Assembly (NCBI GenBank): GCA_964517215.1
Contig: CAZFBR010000024.1
Coordinates: 1-22,920, forward strand
Origin: CAZFBR01 sp035353495 [NCBI: uncultured bacterium]
GTDB lineage: Bacteria; DAOPZR01
Length of the DNA: 22,920 nucleotides
Direction: 5' to 3'
Positions 1-7,707 of the stretch are shown here, one piece after another. Numbering within the stretch: position 1 is the stretch's first letter; each line of letters opens with the position of its first letter. The translations under genes were made by a program, and so were the position numbers. The notes under the pieces were generated by a model, which saw only the letters and a list, made by a program, of their open reading frames with translations, was not told the DNA's origin and did not search any database.

Positions 1-1
1 C

Positions 2-385
2 ACCATCACCCAGGTCATTCAGGGCGAGGCCCAGGTGCGGTATGTCCCGCAGGCGGTCGATTATTACAGTTATTCCGCCACCTTCTGGCGCAAGACCCGG
101 CCCGCCCTGTTCGGCGTCTATGTCCAGCCGCTCGATGAGGCGACGCGCCGGCAGCTGCAGAGCAATCGCGGGGTCATTGTCAAGATCGTGGTCAACCGTT
201 CGCCGGCCTTCGACGCGGATATCCTGCGCGGCGACATCATCACCCGCTTTGCGGGCGAACCGGTCGCTGATCCCGCCGACCTGTTCGCCAAAATCAAGCG
301 TCTCGCCGGTCGTGAGGTCACCGTCACCCTGGTGCGCAACAGCGCCGCCCGCGAGATCACGGTCCGGCTGCGCGACGGGAACTGA
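2..385 (+). CDS. PDZ-domain protein, C-terminal part (5' end outside window)
   Basis: The frame is open from the first bases of the window, so the true start lies upstream; the GTG at 35 is internal or fortuitous. The visible part has a lead-in rich in Tyr and Trp (VDYYSYSATFWRK), followed by a PDZ-like fold: a GVIVKIVV strand, then SPAFDADILRGDII with the usual SPA...AGL..GD-type pattern, then a strand-helix-strand end (DLFAKIKRL, VTVTLVRN, ITVRLRDG). PDZ domains of this type bind C-terminal or exposed peptides and are common in envelope proteases and scaffolds. No protease domain is visible in the fragment, so the overall function cannot be given. It is the only convincing plus-strand gene and ends 12 bp from the convergent RMD1-family gene. 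Domain call fairly sure; role unknown. Confidence 0.75.
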   Translation, partial: TITQVIQGEAQVRYVPQAVDYYSYSATFWRKTRPALFGVYVQPLDEATRRQLQSNRGVIVKIVVNRSPAFDADILRGDIITRFAGEPVADPADLFAKIKRLAGREVTVTLVRNSAAREITVRLRDGN

Positions 386-397
386 TCCGCGCCGCCG

Positions 398-1216
398 TCA
401 GTGGGCGGGCTTGATGAATTCCCAGATGACTTCCCAAATGATGAGGATGGTGATCAGGAATTCGAGGAAGGTGTTGCGGCTGGCCTCTGCAATGGAGGCC
501 AGCGTCTTCGCAGTTTCCAGGCAGTAGTTCAGCTTCACTTCCACCACCCGGCCGCGGCGCGACACCTCAAAATGGCGGGCCAGCGCCTCGTAAATCTCGT
601 CACAGACCGTATCCGTCCAGGTGATGCGCGGCTTTTCCACCACCATCAGTTCCGACATGATCTTCTGCCGCTCGCGCAGCAGGCGGATGGTCGCCGTCAG
701 CGGCCGGTTCAGCAGCAGCGGCAGAAAATTAATGCGCTTTTCGTACCACGCCAGGGTCTGTTCGCTTTCCTCTTCGAGCACATCCGCCTGGCGGTCAAAC
801 CGCTCCAGGGTCGTGCTCTGCGCCAGCACAAACGCCAGCACTTTCAGGTAGCGGGTTTCCAGATGCGCCACATTGAAATACGCCACGTCATCGTAACGGT
901 CAAGAACAAACTCCTCGTCCGTCCAGTCCTTCACCGGGAACGGGGGATCTTCAACCACCTCGTAGGTGTAGGTTTCCGCCCGTGACGGGTGGTATTTCTT
1001 CCCGGTCACCCGGTCGAGTTCCGCACAAAATTCGAATACTTCCTCTTCGGTGTGTCCGAAAAACACCACCGCCCCGAACTGGTACACGTACACGTCATGC
1101 TCGCGGAAGGACACCACCAGCGCGTCTTCCCAGCGGGTGGCCTGCGCCACGCCGAACGCACTGACCAGCGGGCCGGGTTCAATCGTATCGCCCAGATCGT
1201 AGGCGCGCAATTTCAT
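398..1216 (-). CDS. RMD1/DUF155 (YagE-type) family protein
   Basis: A 272-residue protein with the layout of the RMD1/DUF155 family: an N-terminal alpha/beta part (about 1-110), a helical middle with LLRERQKIMSEL (about 180-191), and a C-terminal hydrophobic helix (FLEFLITILIIWEVIWEFI, about 249-267) that is probably a membrane anchor. The family is widespread in bacteria. Its eukaryotic members (yeast Rmd1, mitochondrial RMND1) are linked to meiotic division and mitochondrial translation, but the bacterial role is not established. The ATG at 1216 is preceded by a purine-rich stretch (GGGGGAGGGGGACAACAGCA) that can serve as a Shine-Dalgarno site. It has its own likely promoter just downstream of the long dcw operon and is probably a separate transcript. 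Family call is good; function unknown. Confidence 0.85.
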   Translation of the reverse strand: MKLRAYDLGDTIEPGPLVSAFGVAQATRWEDALVVSFREHDVYVYQFGAVVFFGHTEEEVFEFCAELDRVTGKKYHPSRAETYTYEVVEDPPFPVKDWTDEEFVLDRYDDVAYFNVAHLETRYLKVLAFVLAQSTTLERFDRQADVLEEESEQTLAWYEKRINFLPLLLNRPLTATIRLLRERQKIMSELMVVEKPRITWTDTVCDEIYEALARHFEVSRRGRVVEVKLNYCLETAKTLASIAEASRNTFLEFLITILIIWEVIWEFIKPAH

Positions 1217-1349
1217 TGCTGTTGTCCCCCTCCCCCGTCATCTGCTGTCCACTGCCAGCAGCAGCACACCGTATGCGGGCGGCGTGCTCCCTGCGAATGC
1301 GCCGCTGCTCCCCCCGCCGGAAGCGGCCGAGGCGAATGCTTAGGGTGCA

Positions 1350-1378
1350 ATTATAGCAATCACGCCGCCGCGCGGCAA
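1350..1378 (-). promoter_or_regulatory. Predicted sigma70 promoter for the RMD1-family gene
   Basis: On the minus strand a perfect TATAAT (1355-1350) is preceded by TG one base upstream (extended -10, TGCTATAAT). A TTGCCG hexamer (1378-1373) sits exactly 17 bp further up, matching four of six bases of TTGACA. Transcription would begin near 1343, giving a leader of about 125 nt before the ATG at 1216. The site starts just after the ftsB-like stop codon, which suggests a new transcription unit. No intrinsic terminator with a T-run is visible between the two genes, so read-through from the large operon remains possible. Confidence 0.65.
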
Positions 1379-1388
1379 CTGCCGGCAA

Positions 1389-1694
1389 TCAGCGCGCCGC
1401 AGGCGCGGCGGTATCCCCGACCATTTCCACCCGCAGCGGAATCTCCCCCGGACTCTGGTACCCGAGCATCTCCCGCGCCAGTTTCTCGTTATAGGAGCGG
1501 TCGTTTTCCAGGGCGCCGATTTCCTGCTGCAGCTTGTCGTTCTGCTCGCCCAGTTTGCGGTTCTGCTCGCGCAGCAGCTCGATCTCGCGCACATGCGCCC
1601 GCTGGTCAAGATAGCCGTTCGGGCCGAATATGATGATATAGCCGGCGATGGCAAAGGTCAGCCCGATCAGGATCTGCCGCAGTTTCCGGTTCAC
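1389..1694 (-). CDS. ftsB: FtsB/DivIC-like septum formation initiator
   Basis: A 101-residue bitopic protein of the FtsB/DivIC family, which partners FtsL and FtsQ in the trimer that activates septal wall synthesis. It has a short basic N-terminus, one membrane helix (about 6-25), a periplasmic coiled coil (about 33-66, HVREIELLREQNRKLGEQND) and the typical family ending EKLAREMLGYQSPGEIPLR (about 70-88). Length matches FtsB (around 100 residues). The start is GTG at 1694, whose GTGA overlaps the kdsD stop, so it should be translationally coupled. It is the last gene of the run, detached from the other fts genes by the sugar genes. ftsB versus divIC is a naming question; the family is secure. 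Confidence 0.88.
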   Translation of the reverse strand: MNRKLRQILIGLTFAIAGYIIIFGPNGYLDQRAHVREIELLREQNRKLGEQNDKLQQEIGALENDRSYNEKLAREMLGYQSPGEIPLRVEMVGDTAAPAAR

Positions 1695-2653
1695 CGGATG
1701 CCTGCCCGCAGCACATCATGAATATGCAGAATCCCCACCGGGCGGCCCTGATCGGTCACCAGCAGCGAGGTGATTTGATGCTCGCTCATTTTCGCCAGCG
1801 CCGCCGCCGCCAGCGCCGTCGGGTCAACTGTGCGCGGCCCGGCAGTCATCATCTGTCGCGCGGTCAGTCCGCGCACGTCGCCAATCCGTTCGAGAATGCG
1901 CCGCAGATCGCCGTCGGTGATGATCCCCGCCAGCAGTCCCGCACCGTCAATCACCACCGTGCAGCCCAGGCGCTTGCCCGTCATTTCGCACAGCACCCGC
2001 GTAAAATCGTCGTCGGGGCCGACCCGCGGCAGTTCATCGCCCGCATGCATCAGGTCGCTCACCCGCAGCAGCAGCTGCCGCCCGAGCATGCCCCCCGGAT
2101 GCAGGGCGGCAAAATCCTCGCGGGTGAAGTTGCGCCGCGCCAGCACCGCCATCGCCAGCGCATCAGCCATCGCCAGCGCGGCCGTGGTCGAAGTCGTGGG
2201 CGCCAGCCCCAGCGGGCAGGCCTCGTCGCTGACCGCAATGTCGATCATGACGCTGCTGTCGCGCGCCAGGGTCGAATCCGCCCGCCCGCACAGGGCAATG
2301 ACCGGGGTCTGCAGCCGGTGCAGCGCCGGCAGCAGCAGTTTCAGCTCCTCCGTCTCGCCGCTGGTGGACAGTGCGATCACCACATCACCGCGCGTCACCA
2401 TGCCGAGGTCGCCGTGGCTCCCCTCGGCGGGATGCAGGAACAGCGCGGGGGTGCCGGTGCTCGCCAGCGTCGCCGCCAGCTTGCGCGCGATCGCGCCCGA
2501 TTTGCCCATGCCCGAGACCACCACCCGGCCGCGGCAGGCGACGATCAGGTCCACCGCCCGGGTAAAACTGACGTTCAGGCGCGGGATCAGCGCCCGCACC
2601 GCCGCCGCTTCCAGTTCCAGCGTCCGCCGCGCGGACGACAGGGCATCGCCCAT
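1691..2653 (-). CDS. kdsD: D-arabinose-5-phosphate isomerase (KdsD/KpsF)
   Basis: A 320-residue cytoplasmic enzyme that converts ribulose-5-phosphate to arabinose-5-phosphate, the first step towards Kdo. A SIS domain fills residues about 40-175 (GMGKSG 48-53, STSGETEE 96-103, LAPTTSTTAALAMADALA 150-167), followed by the family mark HPGGMLGR (185-192) and two CBS domains (about 197-257 and 263-318). Length and order are those of E. coli KdsD/KpsF (about 320-328). The ATG at 2653 lies two bases after the kdsA stop. Its product feeds KdsA, encoded directly upstream. The CBS pair may bind a nucleotide or sugar nucleotide regulator, as seen in the family; this is not shown by the sequence alone. 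Confidence 0.95.
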   Translation of the reverse strand: MGDALSSARRTLELEAAAVRALIPRLNVSFTRAVDLIVACRGRVVVSGMGKSGAIARKLAATLASTGTPALFLHPAEGSHGDLGMVTRGDVVIALSTSGETEELKLLLPALHRLQTPVIALCGRADSTLARDSSVMIDIAVSDEACPLGLAPTTSTTAALAMADALAMAVLARRNFTREDFAALHPGGMLGRQLLLRVSDLMHAGDELPRVGPDDDFTRVLCEMTGKRLGCTVVIDGAGLLAGIITDGDLRRILERIGDVRGLTARQMMTAGPRTVDPTALAAAALAKMSEHQITSLLVTDQGRPVGILHIHDVLRAGIR

Positions 2654-2655
2654 GA

Positions 2656-3492
2656 TTACCAGCCCCCTTCCGCCCGCGCCCGCCCGAACAACGCCAGCAG
2701 CCGCAGCAGGTCATCAATCTGTGCCAGCGGGAGCATGTTCGGCCCGTCGCTTTTTGCCGTCGCCGGGTCGGGATGCGTTTCCATAAAAATGCCGTCCACA
2801 CCCGCGCCCAAAGCCGCGCGGGTCAGCGGCAGAATGAATTCCGGCGCGCCGCCCGAGGCGTCCCCCTGCCCGCCCGGTTTCTGGATGCTGTGCGTCGCAT
2901 CGAACAGCACCGGTAACCCCGCCCCGCGAATCACCGGGAACGAGCGCATATCCACCACCCAATCATGATATCCGAAGGCCGTGCCCCGTTCGGTAACCAT
3001 CACCTGCCGGTTCCCCGCGCCGCGCACCTTGCCCGCTGCATGCGCGATATCCTCGGGCGCCAGCCACTGCCCCTTCTTGATGTTGACCGGCTTGCCCGTC
3101 GCCGCCGCCGCCAGCAGCAGGTCCGTCTGCCGGCAGAGGAAGGCGGGGATCTGCAGCAGGTCAGCGACCTGCGCCACCGGCACCGCCTGCTCCGGGAGAT
3201 GGATGTCCGTCACAAACGGCAGCCCGGTCTCCTCCTTCAGCCGGCGCATGACCGCCAGGCCCTCGTCGAGACCCGGGCCGCGGTACCCCGCGGCGGAGGT
3301 GCGGTTGGCCTTGTCGAACGACGCCTTCATGATGTAGGGAATGCCGAAATGCGCCGCGCGTTCCGCCACCGTCATCACGGTGCGCCGCTGGATTTCTTCG
3401 CTTTCAAGCACACACGGCCCCGCCACCAGCACCGGGACGGTGCCCGCGCCGATCGTGATCGTGCCAACCTGTACCGGCTGCACCTCGCTCAT
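2656..3492 (-). CDS. kdsA: 3-deoxy-8-phosphooctulonate synthase (Kdo-8-P synthase), metal-dependent type
   Basis: A 278-residue enzyme condensing arabinose-5-phosphate with phosphoenolpyruvate to Kdo-8-phosphate. Motifs: [10 protein letters not shown] (23-32), FDKANRTS (59-66), GPGLDEGL (72-79), [12 protein letters not shown] (137-148), [12 protein letters not shown] (197-208), METHPDP (237-243). Cys27, His201, Glu238 and Asp249 occupy the spacing of the metal ligands known from the Aquifex aeolicus enzyme (Cys11, His185, Glu222, Asp233, all shifted by 16). That makes it the metal-dependent class; E. coli has Asn at the Cys position. The start is ATG at 3492, overlapping the rfaE2-kdsB stop as ATGA. 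A longer open frame to 3825 exists but lies over kdsB and is not family-like. Confidence 0.96.
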   Translation of the reverse strand: MSEVQPVQVGTITIGAGTVPVLVAGPCVLESEEIQRRTVMTVAERAAHFGIPYIMKASFDKANRTSAAGYRGPGLDEGLAVMRRLKEETGLPFVTDIHLPEQAVPVAQVADLLQIPAFLCRQTDLLLAAAATGKPVNIKKGQWLAPEDIAHAAGKVRGAGNRQVMVTERGTAFGYHDWVVDMRSFPVIRGAGLPVLFDATHSIQKPGGQGDASGGAPEFILPLTRAALGAGVDGIFMETHPDPATAKSDGPNMLPLAQIDDLLRLLALFGRARAEGGW

Positions 3493-4703
3493 CGTGTTTC
3501 GCTCCGCGTAAAGATGTTTTCCTCGGGATGTTCCCGCAGCCGCGCTGCAACCGCCGCCAGATCCTCCGGGGTATCGACCCCGATGGGATCGCCGGCAATG
3601 ACCGCAACGCGAATGCGCCCGCCCGCCGCCAGCCAGCGCAGCTGCTCCAGTTTTTCGCGCTCCTCCAGGTCGCCCGGCGGCAGGGCCGCCCAGCGCGCCA
3701 GCGCCTCCCGACGGTACACATAGATGCCGAGATGCTTCAGATACTTTTTTTCGCGCGTGACCGGCGCCCGGTGAAAGGGAACGGCCGCGCGGGTGAAATA
3801 GAGCGCATCGCCGCGGTCGTCGCACACCACCTTGACCGCGTTGGGATCGTCCGCCGCCGCCACCGGCAGCGCCACCGCGGCCGTCGCCACCGCGACGTTC
3901 GGGTCCAGCAGCAGCGCCTGCACCGCCGCGCCAATCGCCGTGCCCGCCAGCAGCGGTTCATCACCCTGCACATTGACAATCACCGGCTCCGGCCGCGTTG
4001 CCGCGACCTGCGCCACGCGATCGCTCCCCGACGCACAGACGCCCGTCAGCACGGCCTCCCCGCCAAAGCCGCGCACCGCCGCCGCGATCCGCGCATCGTC
4101 GGTCGCCACCACCACCGCGGTCACGCCTGCCGCCCGCTGCGCCTGGCGGTAAACCCACTCGATCATCGGATGCCCGGCGATCGGCGCCAGCGGCTTGCCC
4201 GGCAGGCGGGTTGAGGCATACCGCGCCGGAATGATCACCGCCACGTCCTGCTGCGCCATTTTTCCCAGCATCCCCGTGGTCGAGCGCCCCGCCAGGAACG
4301 GGATCACCTTCACCTCGCCGCCGCGGGCGCGCACCGTGTCCGCGCCGACGATGGTTGCCACCGTCCAGTCGCCCCCTTTGACCAGCACGTCGGGCTGCAC
4401 TGCCGCGATCAGGTCCGCCGGGGTGGGTGCGTCAAATTCGATGACATAATCCACGCAGGCCAGCGCCGCCAGCACGGCGGCACGATCCGCAACGCCATTC
4501 ACCGGCCGGTGCGGGCCCTTGCCCAGTCCGCGCACCGACGCGTCGCTGTTCAGTCCGACCACCAGGCAGTCGCCCAGCGCCCGCGCCTGCTGCAGATAGG
4601 CAACATGCCCCGCATGCAGGATGTCGAAACAGCCGTTGGTGAACACCACCTTCCGGCCGCCGCGCACGCGCGCAAATTCAGTTGCGGTGATTACCTGACC
4701 CAT
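3489..4703 (-). CDS. RfaE2-KdsB fusion: heptose-1-phosphate adenylyltransferase plus CMP-Kdo synthetase
   Basis: One uninterrupted 404-codon frame carries two nucleotidyltransferases. Residues about 1-146 match the RfaE2 (C-terminal HldE) domain: [13 protein letters not shown] (21-33, HxGH motif), [24 protein letters not shown], and the closing RSTTG (140-144). Residues about 152-404 match Kds[17 protein letters not shown] (157-172), SGSDRVA, VQGDEP (245-250), [31 protein letters not shown] and GVDTPEDL. The first half should make ADP-heptose; the second makes CMP-Kdo. Start ATG at 4703 has GAGGAG and GAAGGA upstream; a longer frame to 4790 lacks family likeness. Met149 (ATG at 4259) follows TGGGAAAA, so separate production of KdsB by internal initiation is possible. 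The two domains are secure; a functional fusion is inferred from the open frame. Confidence 0.92.
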   Translation of the reverse strand: MGQVITATEFARVRGGRKVVFTNGCFDILHAGHVAYLQQARALGDCLVVGLNSDASVRGLGKGPHRPVNGVADRAAVLAALACVDYVIEFDAPTPADLIAAVQPDVLVKGGDWTVATIVGADTVRARGGEVKVIPFLAGRSTTGMLGKMAQQDVAVIIPARYASTRLPGKPLAPIAGHPMIEWVYRQAQRAAGVTAVVVATDDARIAAAVRGFGGEAVLTGVCASGSDRVAQVAATRPEPVIVNVQGDEPLLAGTAIGAAVQALLLDPNVAVATAAVALPVAAADDPNAVKVVCDDRGDALYFTRAAVPFHRAPVTREKKYLKHLGIYVYRREALARWAALPPGDLEEREKLEQLRWLAAGGRIRVAVIAGDPIGVDTPEDLAAVAARLREHPEENIFTRSETR

Positions 4704-4812
4704 GTGTTCCTTCGCTCCTCTGCTGCCTGCAGCATCCGCCGGCGCCAGCACCGCGCCCGCTGCGGACTGCCACCGTCGCAACCGGTTCATGCCGGCCGCG
4801 CCCGCCGGTCAC

Positions 4813-4842
4813 GTGCCGGCCGCCGCCGCGGGCCGCCGGCAC
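4813..4842 (-). other. Strong GC hairpin between hldA and rfaE2-kdsB
   Basis: In the 149-bp gap the arms GTGCCGGC (4842-4835) and GCCGGCAC (4820-4813) pair perfectly over 8 bp, enclosing a 14-nt GC-rich loop. It sits 10 nt after the kinase stop codon. No T-run follows on the minus strand, so it is not a standard intrinsic terminator. An RNA-stability, attenuation or processing role is possible, and chance in such GC-rich DNA cannot be excluded. I see no gene in the rest of the gap (4704-4852). Confidence 0.5.
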
Positions 4843-4852
4843 CCGGGGTGTC

Positions 4853-5836
4853 TCAGATCGCCTGACGCAGTTCCTGCGGGGTGACGGAGACCGCACCCAA
4901 TTTGCCCACCACAATGCCGGCCGCACAGTTGGCCAGCATGGCAGCCGCGGGATAGGCGATCCCGGCCGCCCGGGCCAGGGCCAGCGTGCTGATCACCGTA
5001 TCACCCGCCCCGGTAACATCAAACACCGTGCGCGCCACCGTCGGAATGGAAAACGGCTCCCGCCCCTGCTCCAGCAGCAGCATGCCGTCCGGTCCGCGCG
5101 TCACCAGCAACGCCTCGAGTTTCAGCCGCTGCAGCACCCGCTGCCCCGCCGCCAGCTGTGCGGCATAATCCTTCAGCGCTCTGCCCACGCCGCCGGCCAG
5201 TTCGTTGGTGTTCGGCGTCATGACACTGGCCCGCACATACTGGTAAAAATGCTCGATTTTCGGATCGACCAGCACCGGCAATCCGCGCCGCCGGGCCGCG
5301 GCAATCAGCAGGCGGATCAGCTCGCGGCTGAACACCCCCTTGCCGTAATCGGAGAGCACCAGCGCGTGGGCCTGCGCCAGTTCCTTCGTCACTGCCGCCG
5401 CCAATCGCGCCCGCAAACTGCTGCTGATCGGCGTCACCACTTCCCGGTCGACCCGCACCACCTGCTGCGACTGGGCGATAATGCGCAACTTGCGCGTCGT
5501 CGGCCGCTGGGTGTCGACCATCAGCCCGTCGGTAGCCAGTCCGCATGCGTCAAGCACCTGCCGCATCTCCGCCGCCGCGCCGTCGGCGCCCACCACGCCG
5601 ATCAGCCGCACCACGCCGCCCAGCGCGCGGATATTCTCCGCCACGTTGGCCGCGCCGCCCAGCGCCTGCGATTCACCGTCGACCGTGACCACCGGCACCG
5701 GCGCCTCCTGGGAAATGCGCCGCACCGTGCCCCGGACATACGCGTCAAGAATCAGATCGCCCGTCACCACCACCCGCCGGCCGGCCAGTTTCCCGACCAG
5801 CGCGCGCAATGCCGCCGGCTTCAGTGTCGTCCGCAT
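4853..5836 (-). CDS. hldA: D-glycero-beta-D-manno-heptose-7-phosphate kinase (RfaE1/HldA, PfkB family)
   Basis: A 327-residue PfkB-family sugar kinase corresponding to the N-terminal half of E. coli HldE. It phosphorylates heptose-7-phosphate at C1. Diagnostic stretches: GDLILDAYVRG (26-36), RISQEAPVPVV (40-50), GGAANVAENI (60-69), DYGKGVF (163-169), TPNTNE, VTRGPDGM, and VTGAGDT (274-280) with the catalytic Asp279. The ATG at 5836 lies inside the last codons of gmhA (16-bp overlap) after a G-run that can pair with 16S rRNA; a longer frame to 5884 looks non-native. In E. coli kinase and nucleotidyltransferase are one protein. Here they are separate, and the nucleotidyltransferase is fused to KdsB instead. 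Confidence 0.93.
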   Translation of the reverse strand: MRTTLKPAALRALVGKLAGRRVVVTGDLILDAYVRGTVRRISQEAPVPVVTVDGESQALGGAANVAENIRALGGVVRLIGVVGADGAAAEMRQVLDACGLATDGLMVDTQRPTTRKLRIIAQSQQVVRVDREVVTPISSSLRARLAAAVTKELAQAHALVLSDYGKGVFSRELIRLLIAAARRRGLPVLVDPKIEHFYQYVRASVMTPNTNELAGGVGRALKDYAAQLAAGQRVLQRLKLEALLVTRGPDGMLLLEQGREPFSIPTVARTVFDVTGAGDTVISTLALARAAGIAYPAAAMLANCAAGIVVGKLGAVSVTPQELRQAI

Positions 5837-6429
5837 GTGTGCCCCCCCTGCGCGCCGAACAGCCCGTCCTCGACCAGCCGGCACAACACGTGAATCATCG
5901 CGATATGCCCCTCCTGCACGTGCGGCGTTGCCGCCGCCGCCACCGGCAGCCAGTGGTCGCAGTGGCGTTTGAGTGTGCCGCCGGTTCTGCCGGTCAACCC
6001 GATCACCACCGCCCCGCGCTGACGGGCCGCCGCCGCCGCCTGCACCACGCCGGGTGAGGTGCCGCTGGTGCTGATCGCCACCGCCACATCGCCCGGCCGG
6101 ACATGCGCCTCGACCTGGCGGACGAACACGGCATCGTAGCCGAAATCGTTCGCCGCCGCGGTGACCAGCGACGGATTGACCGACAGTGCCACCGCCGGCA
6201 GGGCCGGCCGGTCAAACCGCAACCGCACCACCAGTTCCGCCACCAGATGCTGCGCATCAGCCGCACTGCCGCCGTTGCCGAACGCCAGCAGCTGCCCGCC
6301 CGCGCGGTACGACGCCATGACCGCGTCCGCTGCAGCGGTCAGGCGGCGCACTGCCGCCGGCTTGGCCAGCCCCGCCATCGCCGCCGCGGCGGCCCGCAAC
6401 TCGCGGACCGCCGCCTGTTCCGCCCGCAT
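5821..6429 (-). CDS. gmhA: Phosphoheptose isomerase (sedoheptulose-7-phosphate isomerase)
   Basis: A 202-residue single SIS-domain protein converting sedoheptulose-7-phosphate to D-glycero-D-manno-heptose-7-phosphate, the entry to the heptose branch. Motifs: GNGGSAADAQHLVAEL (51-66), ANDFGYDAVFVRQVEA (93-108), ISTSGTSPGVVQAA (119-132), TPHVQEGHIAMIH (168-180). His61, Glu65, Gln172 and His180 fall at the positions of the GmhA metal and catalytic residues. Length suits GmhA (about 192-197) with a slightly longer tail ending CGRH. ATG at 6429 lies 2 bp after the ftsZ stop, directly linking division and LPS genes. DiaA-type SIS proteins are related, but the catalytic set and the adjacent heptose kinase favour GmhA. 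Confidence 0.93.
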   Translation of the reverse strand: MRAEQAAVRELRAAAAAMAGLAKPAAVRRLTAAADAVMASYRAGGQLLAFGNGGSAADAQHLVAELVVRLRFDRPALPAVALSVNPSLVTAAANDFGYDAVFVRQVEAHVRPGDVAVAISTSGTSPGVVQAAAAARQRGAVVIGLTGRTGGTLKRHCDHWLPVAAAATPHVQEGHIAMIHVLCRLVEDGLFGAQGGHTCGRH

Positions 6430-6431
6430 GG

Positions 6432-7664
6432 CTACTGCTCCTGCTTCTTCTGCCAGCGGATAAACGTCGGAATGTTGTCAATCTCGTCCTGGGTGAACTC
6501 CTGCGCCGGCGCCAGGGTTTCCGCCGCCAGCTGCTCCCGTTCCTCCTGCTGCCGCTTGTACGCCGGACGGCGCAGATCGACCGACGCCGGCTGCCGGCGT
6601 TCGCTGATCCGCACCGGCGCAACCACCGGCCGCCGTTCCGCCGCCGCCGCGACCGGGGGCGCTGCGGTTTCCGCCGCCGGTTTCGCCGCCGTTGCCGCCA
6701 TGGCCGGCATCCCCGTGGCCACCAGCGTCACCATGACATTCTCGCCCATCGACTCGTCGATGCGCAGGCCGAAAATGGTGTGGTCGTCGGTGTCGCACAG
6801 CTGCTTGACCATCTCCGCCGCCGCCGTGACTTCCAGTGCGCCCAGGGTCGGGCCGCCGACAAACGCCATCAGCACGCCGCGCGCCCCCTTGATGCTCTGG
6901 CCTTCGAGCAGCTCGCTGTTCATCGCCGCTTCCACGGCGCGAATGGCGCGGTTTTCGCCCGCCGCCACCCCGATGCCCATCAGCGCATCGCCGGTTTCGC
7001 GCATGATCGTGCGGATGTCGGCGAAGTCAAGATTGATGTAGCCGTCCTCGACAATCAGCCCGCTGATCCCCTGCACGCCCTTGCGCAGCACGTCGTCCGC
7101 CTTGCGGAACGCTTCGATGATCGGCAGATTCGGCTCGGCGATCGCCGACAGGCGGTCGTTCGGGATGACGATCAGCGTGTCCACATACTTGCGCAGTTCC
7201 TTGATCCCCTCGTCCGCCTGCGCGTTGCGCCGCCGGCCCTCGAAGCCGAACGGCCGCGTCACCACGGCCACGGTCAGGATGCCCGCTTCCCGCGCCAGCT
7301 GCGCAATCACCGGCGCCGCGCCGGTGCCCGTGCCGCCGCCCATGCCGGCGGTGAGGAAAATCATGTCCGCCCCGTCCACCAGGCCGCGCAGCTGCTCACG
7401 GTCCTCAATGGCGGCACACTTGCCCCGCTCCGGAATCGACCCGACGCCCATGCCGCGCGTCAGCTGCGTGCCGATCTGCGTCTTCGACGGACACGGTGAT
7501 TTGCGCAGGGCCTGCGCGTCGGTATTGACCACATGGAACTCAACCCCGTTGACTCCCGCCTCCATCATGCGGTTGACGGCATTGCTGCCGCCGCCGCCCA
7601 CGCCAATGACGCGAATCCGCGTCGGCGTGCTCACTTCCTGTTCGGCAAATTCGATGATATCCAC
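6432..7664 (-). CDS. ftsZ: Cell division GTPase FtsZ
   Basis: The 410-residue tubulin-like protein that forms the Z ring. Visible: [10 protein letters not shown] (21-30), NTDAQAL (47-53), signature GGGTGTG (109-115), IPNDRL (167-172), synergy/T7 loop NLDFAD (211-216), an Ala/Pro/Glu-rich linker (about 320-390), and the C-terminal peptide [10 protein letters not shown] (396-405) used to bind FtsA. The T3 loop reads [11 protein letters not shown] (71-81), where most FtsZ have G-L-G-A-G-(A/G)-(N/D)-P; this is noticeably divergent. The start is GTG at 7664 with AGGGG upstream. It follows ftsA by 43 bp and is followed by gmhA after 2 bp. Identity is certain. Confidence 0.98.
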   Translation of the reverse strand: MDIIEFAEQEVSTPTRIRVIGVGGGGSNAVNRMMEAGVNGVEFHVVNTDAQALRKSPCPSKTQIGTQLTRGMGVGSIPERGKCAAIEDREQLRGLVDGADMIFLTAGMGGGTGTGAAPVIAQLAREAGILTVAVVTRPFGFEGRRRNAQADEGIKELRKYVDTLIVIPNDRLSAIAEPNLPIIEAFRKADDVLRKGVQGISGLIVEDGYINLDFADIRTIMRETGDALMGIGVAAGENRAIRAVEAAMNSELLEGQSIKGARGVLMAFVGGPTLGALEVTAAAEMVKQLCDTDDHTIFGLRIDESMGENVMVTLVATGMPAMAATAAKPAAETAAPPVAAAAERRPVVAPVRISERRQPASVDLRRPAYKRQQEEREQLAAETLAPAQEFTQDEIDNIPTFIRWQKKQEQ

Positions 7665-7707
7665 TGCCGTTCCCCTCCCCTGACGGCCTGCGGCCGCCTT
7701 CTGTCGT

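Noticed and set aside
1356-1388. Terminator after the ftsB-like gene
   Set aside because: Short GC palindromes are present but there is no following T-run; instead the sequence runs into the -10 element of the next gene's promoter.
3489-4260. Separate rfaE2 and kdsB genes
   Set aside because: There is no stop codon between the two domains; only a possible internal ATG at 4259 with a weak Shine-Dalgarno. Kept as one gene with this caveat.
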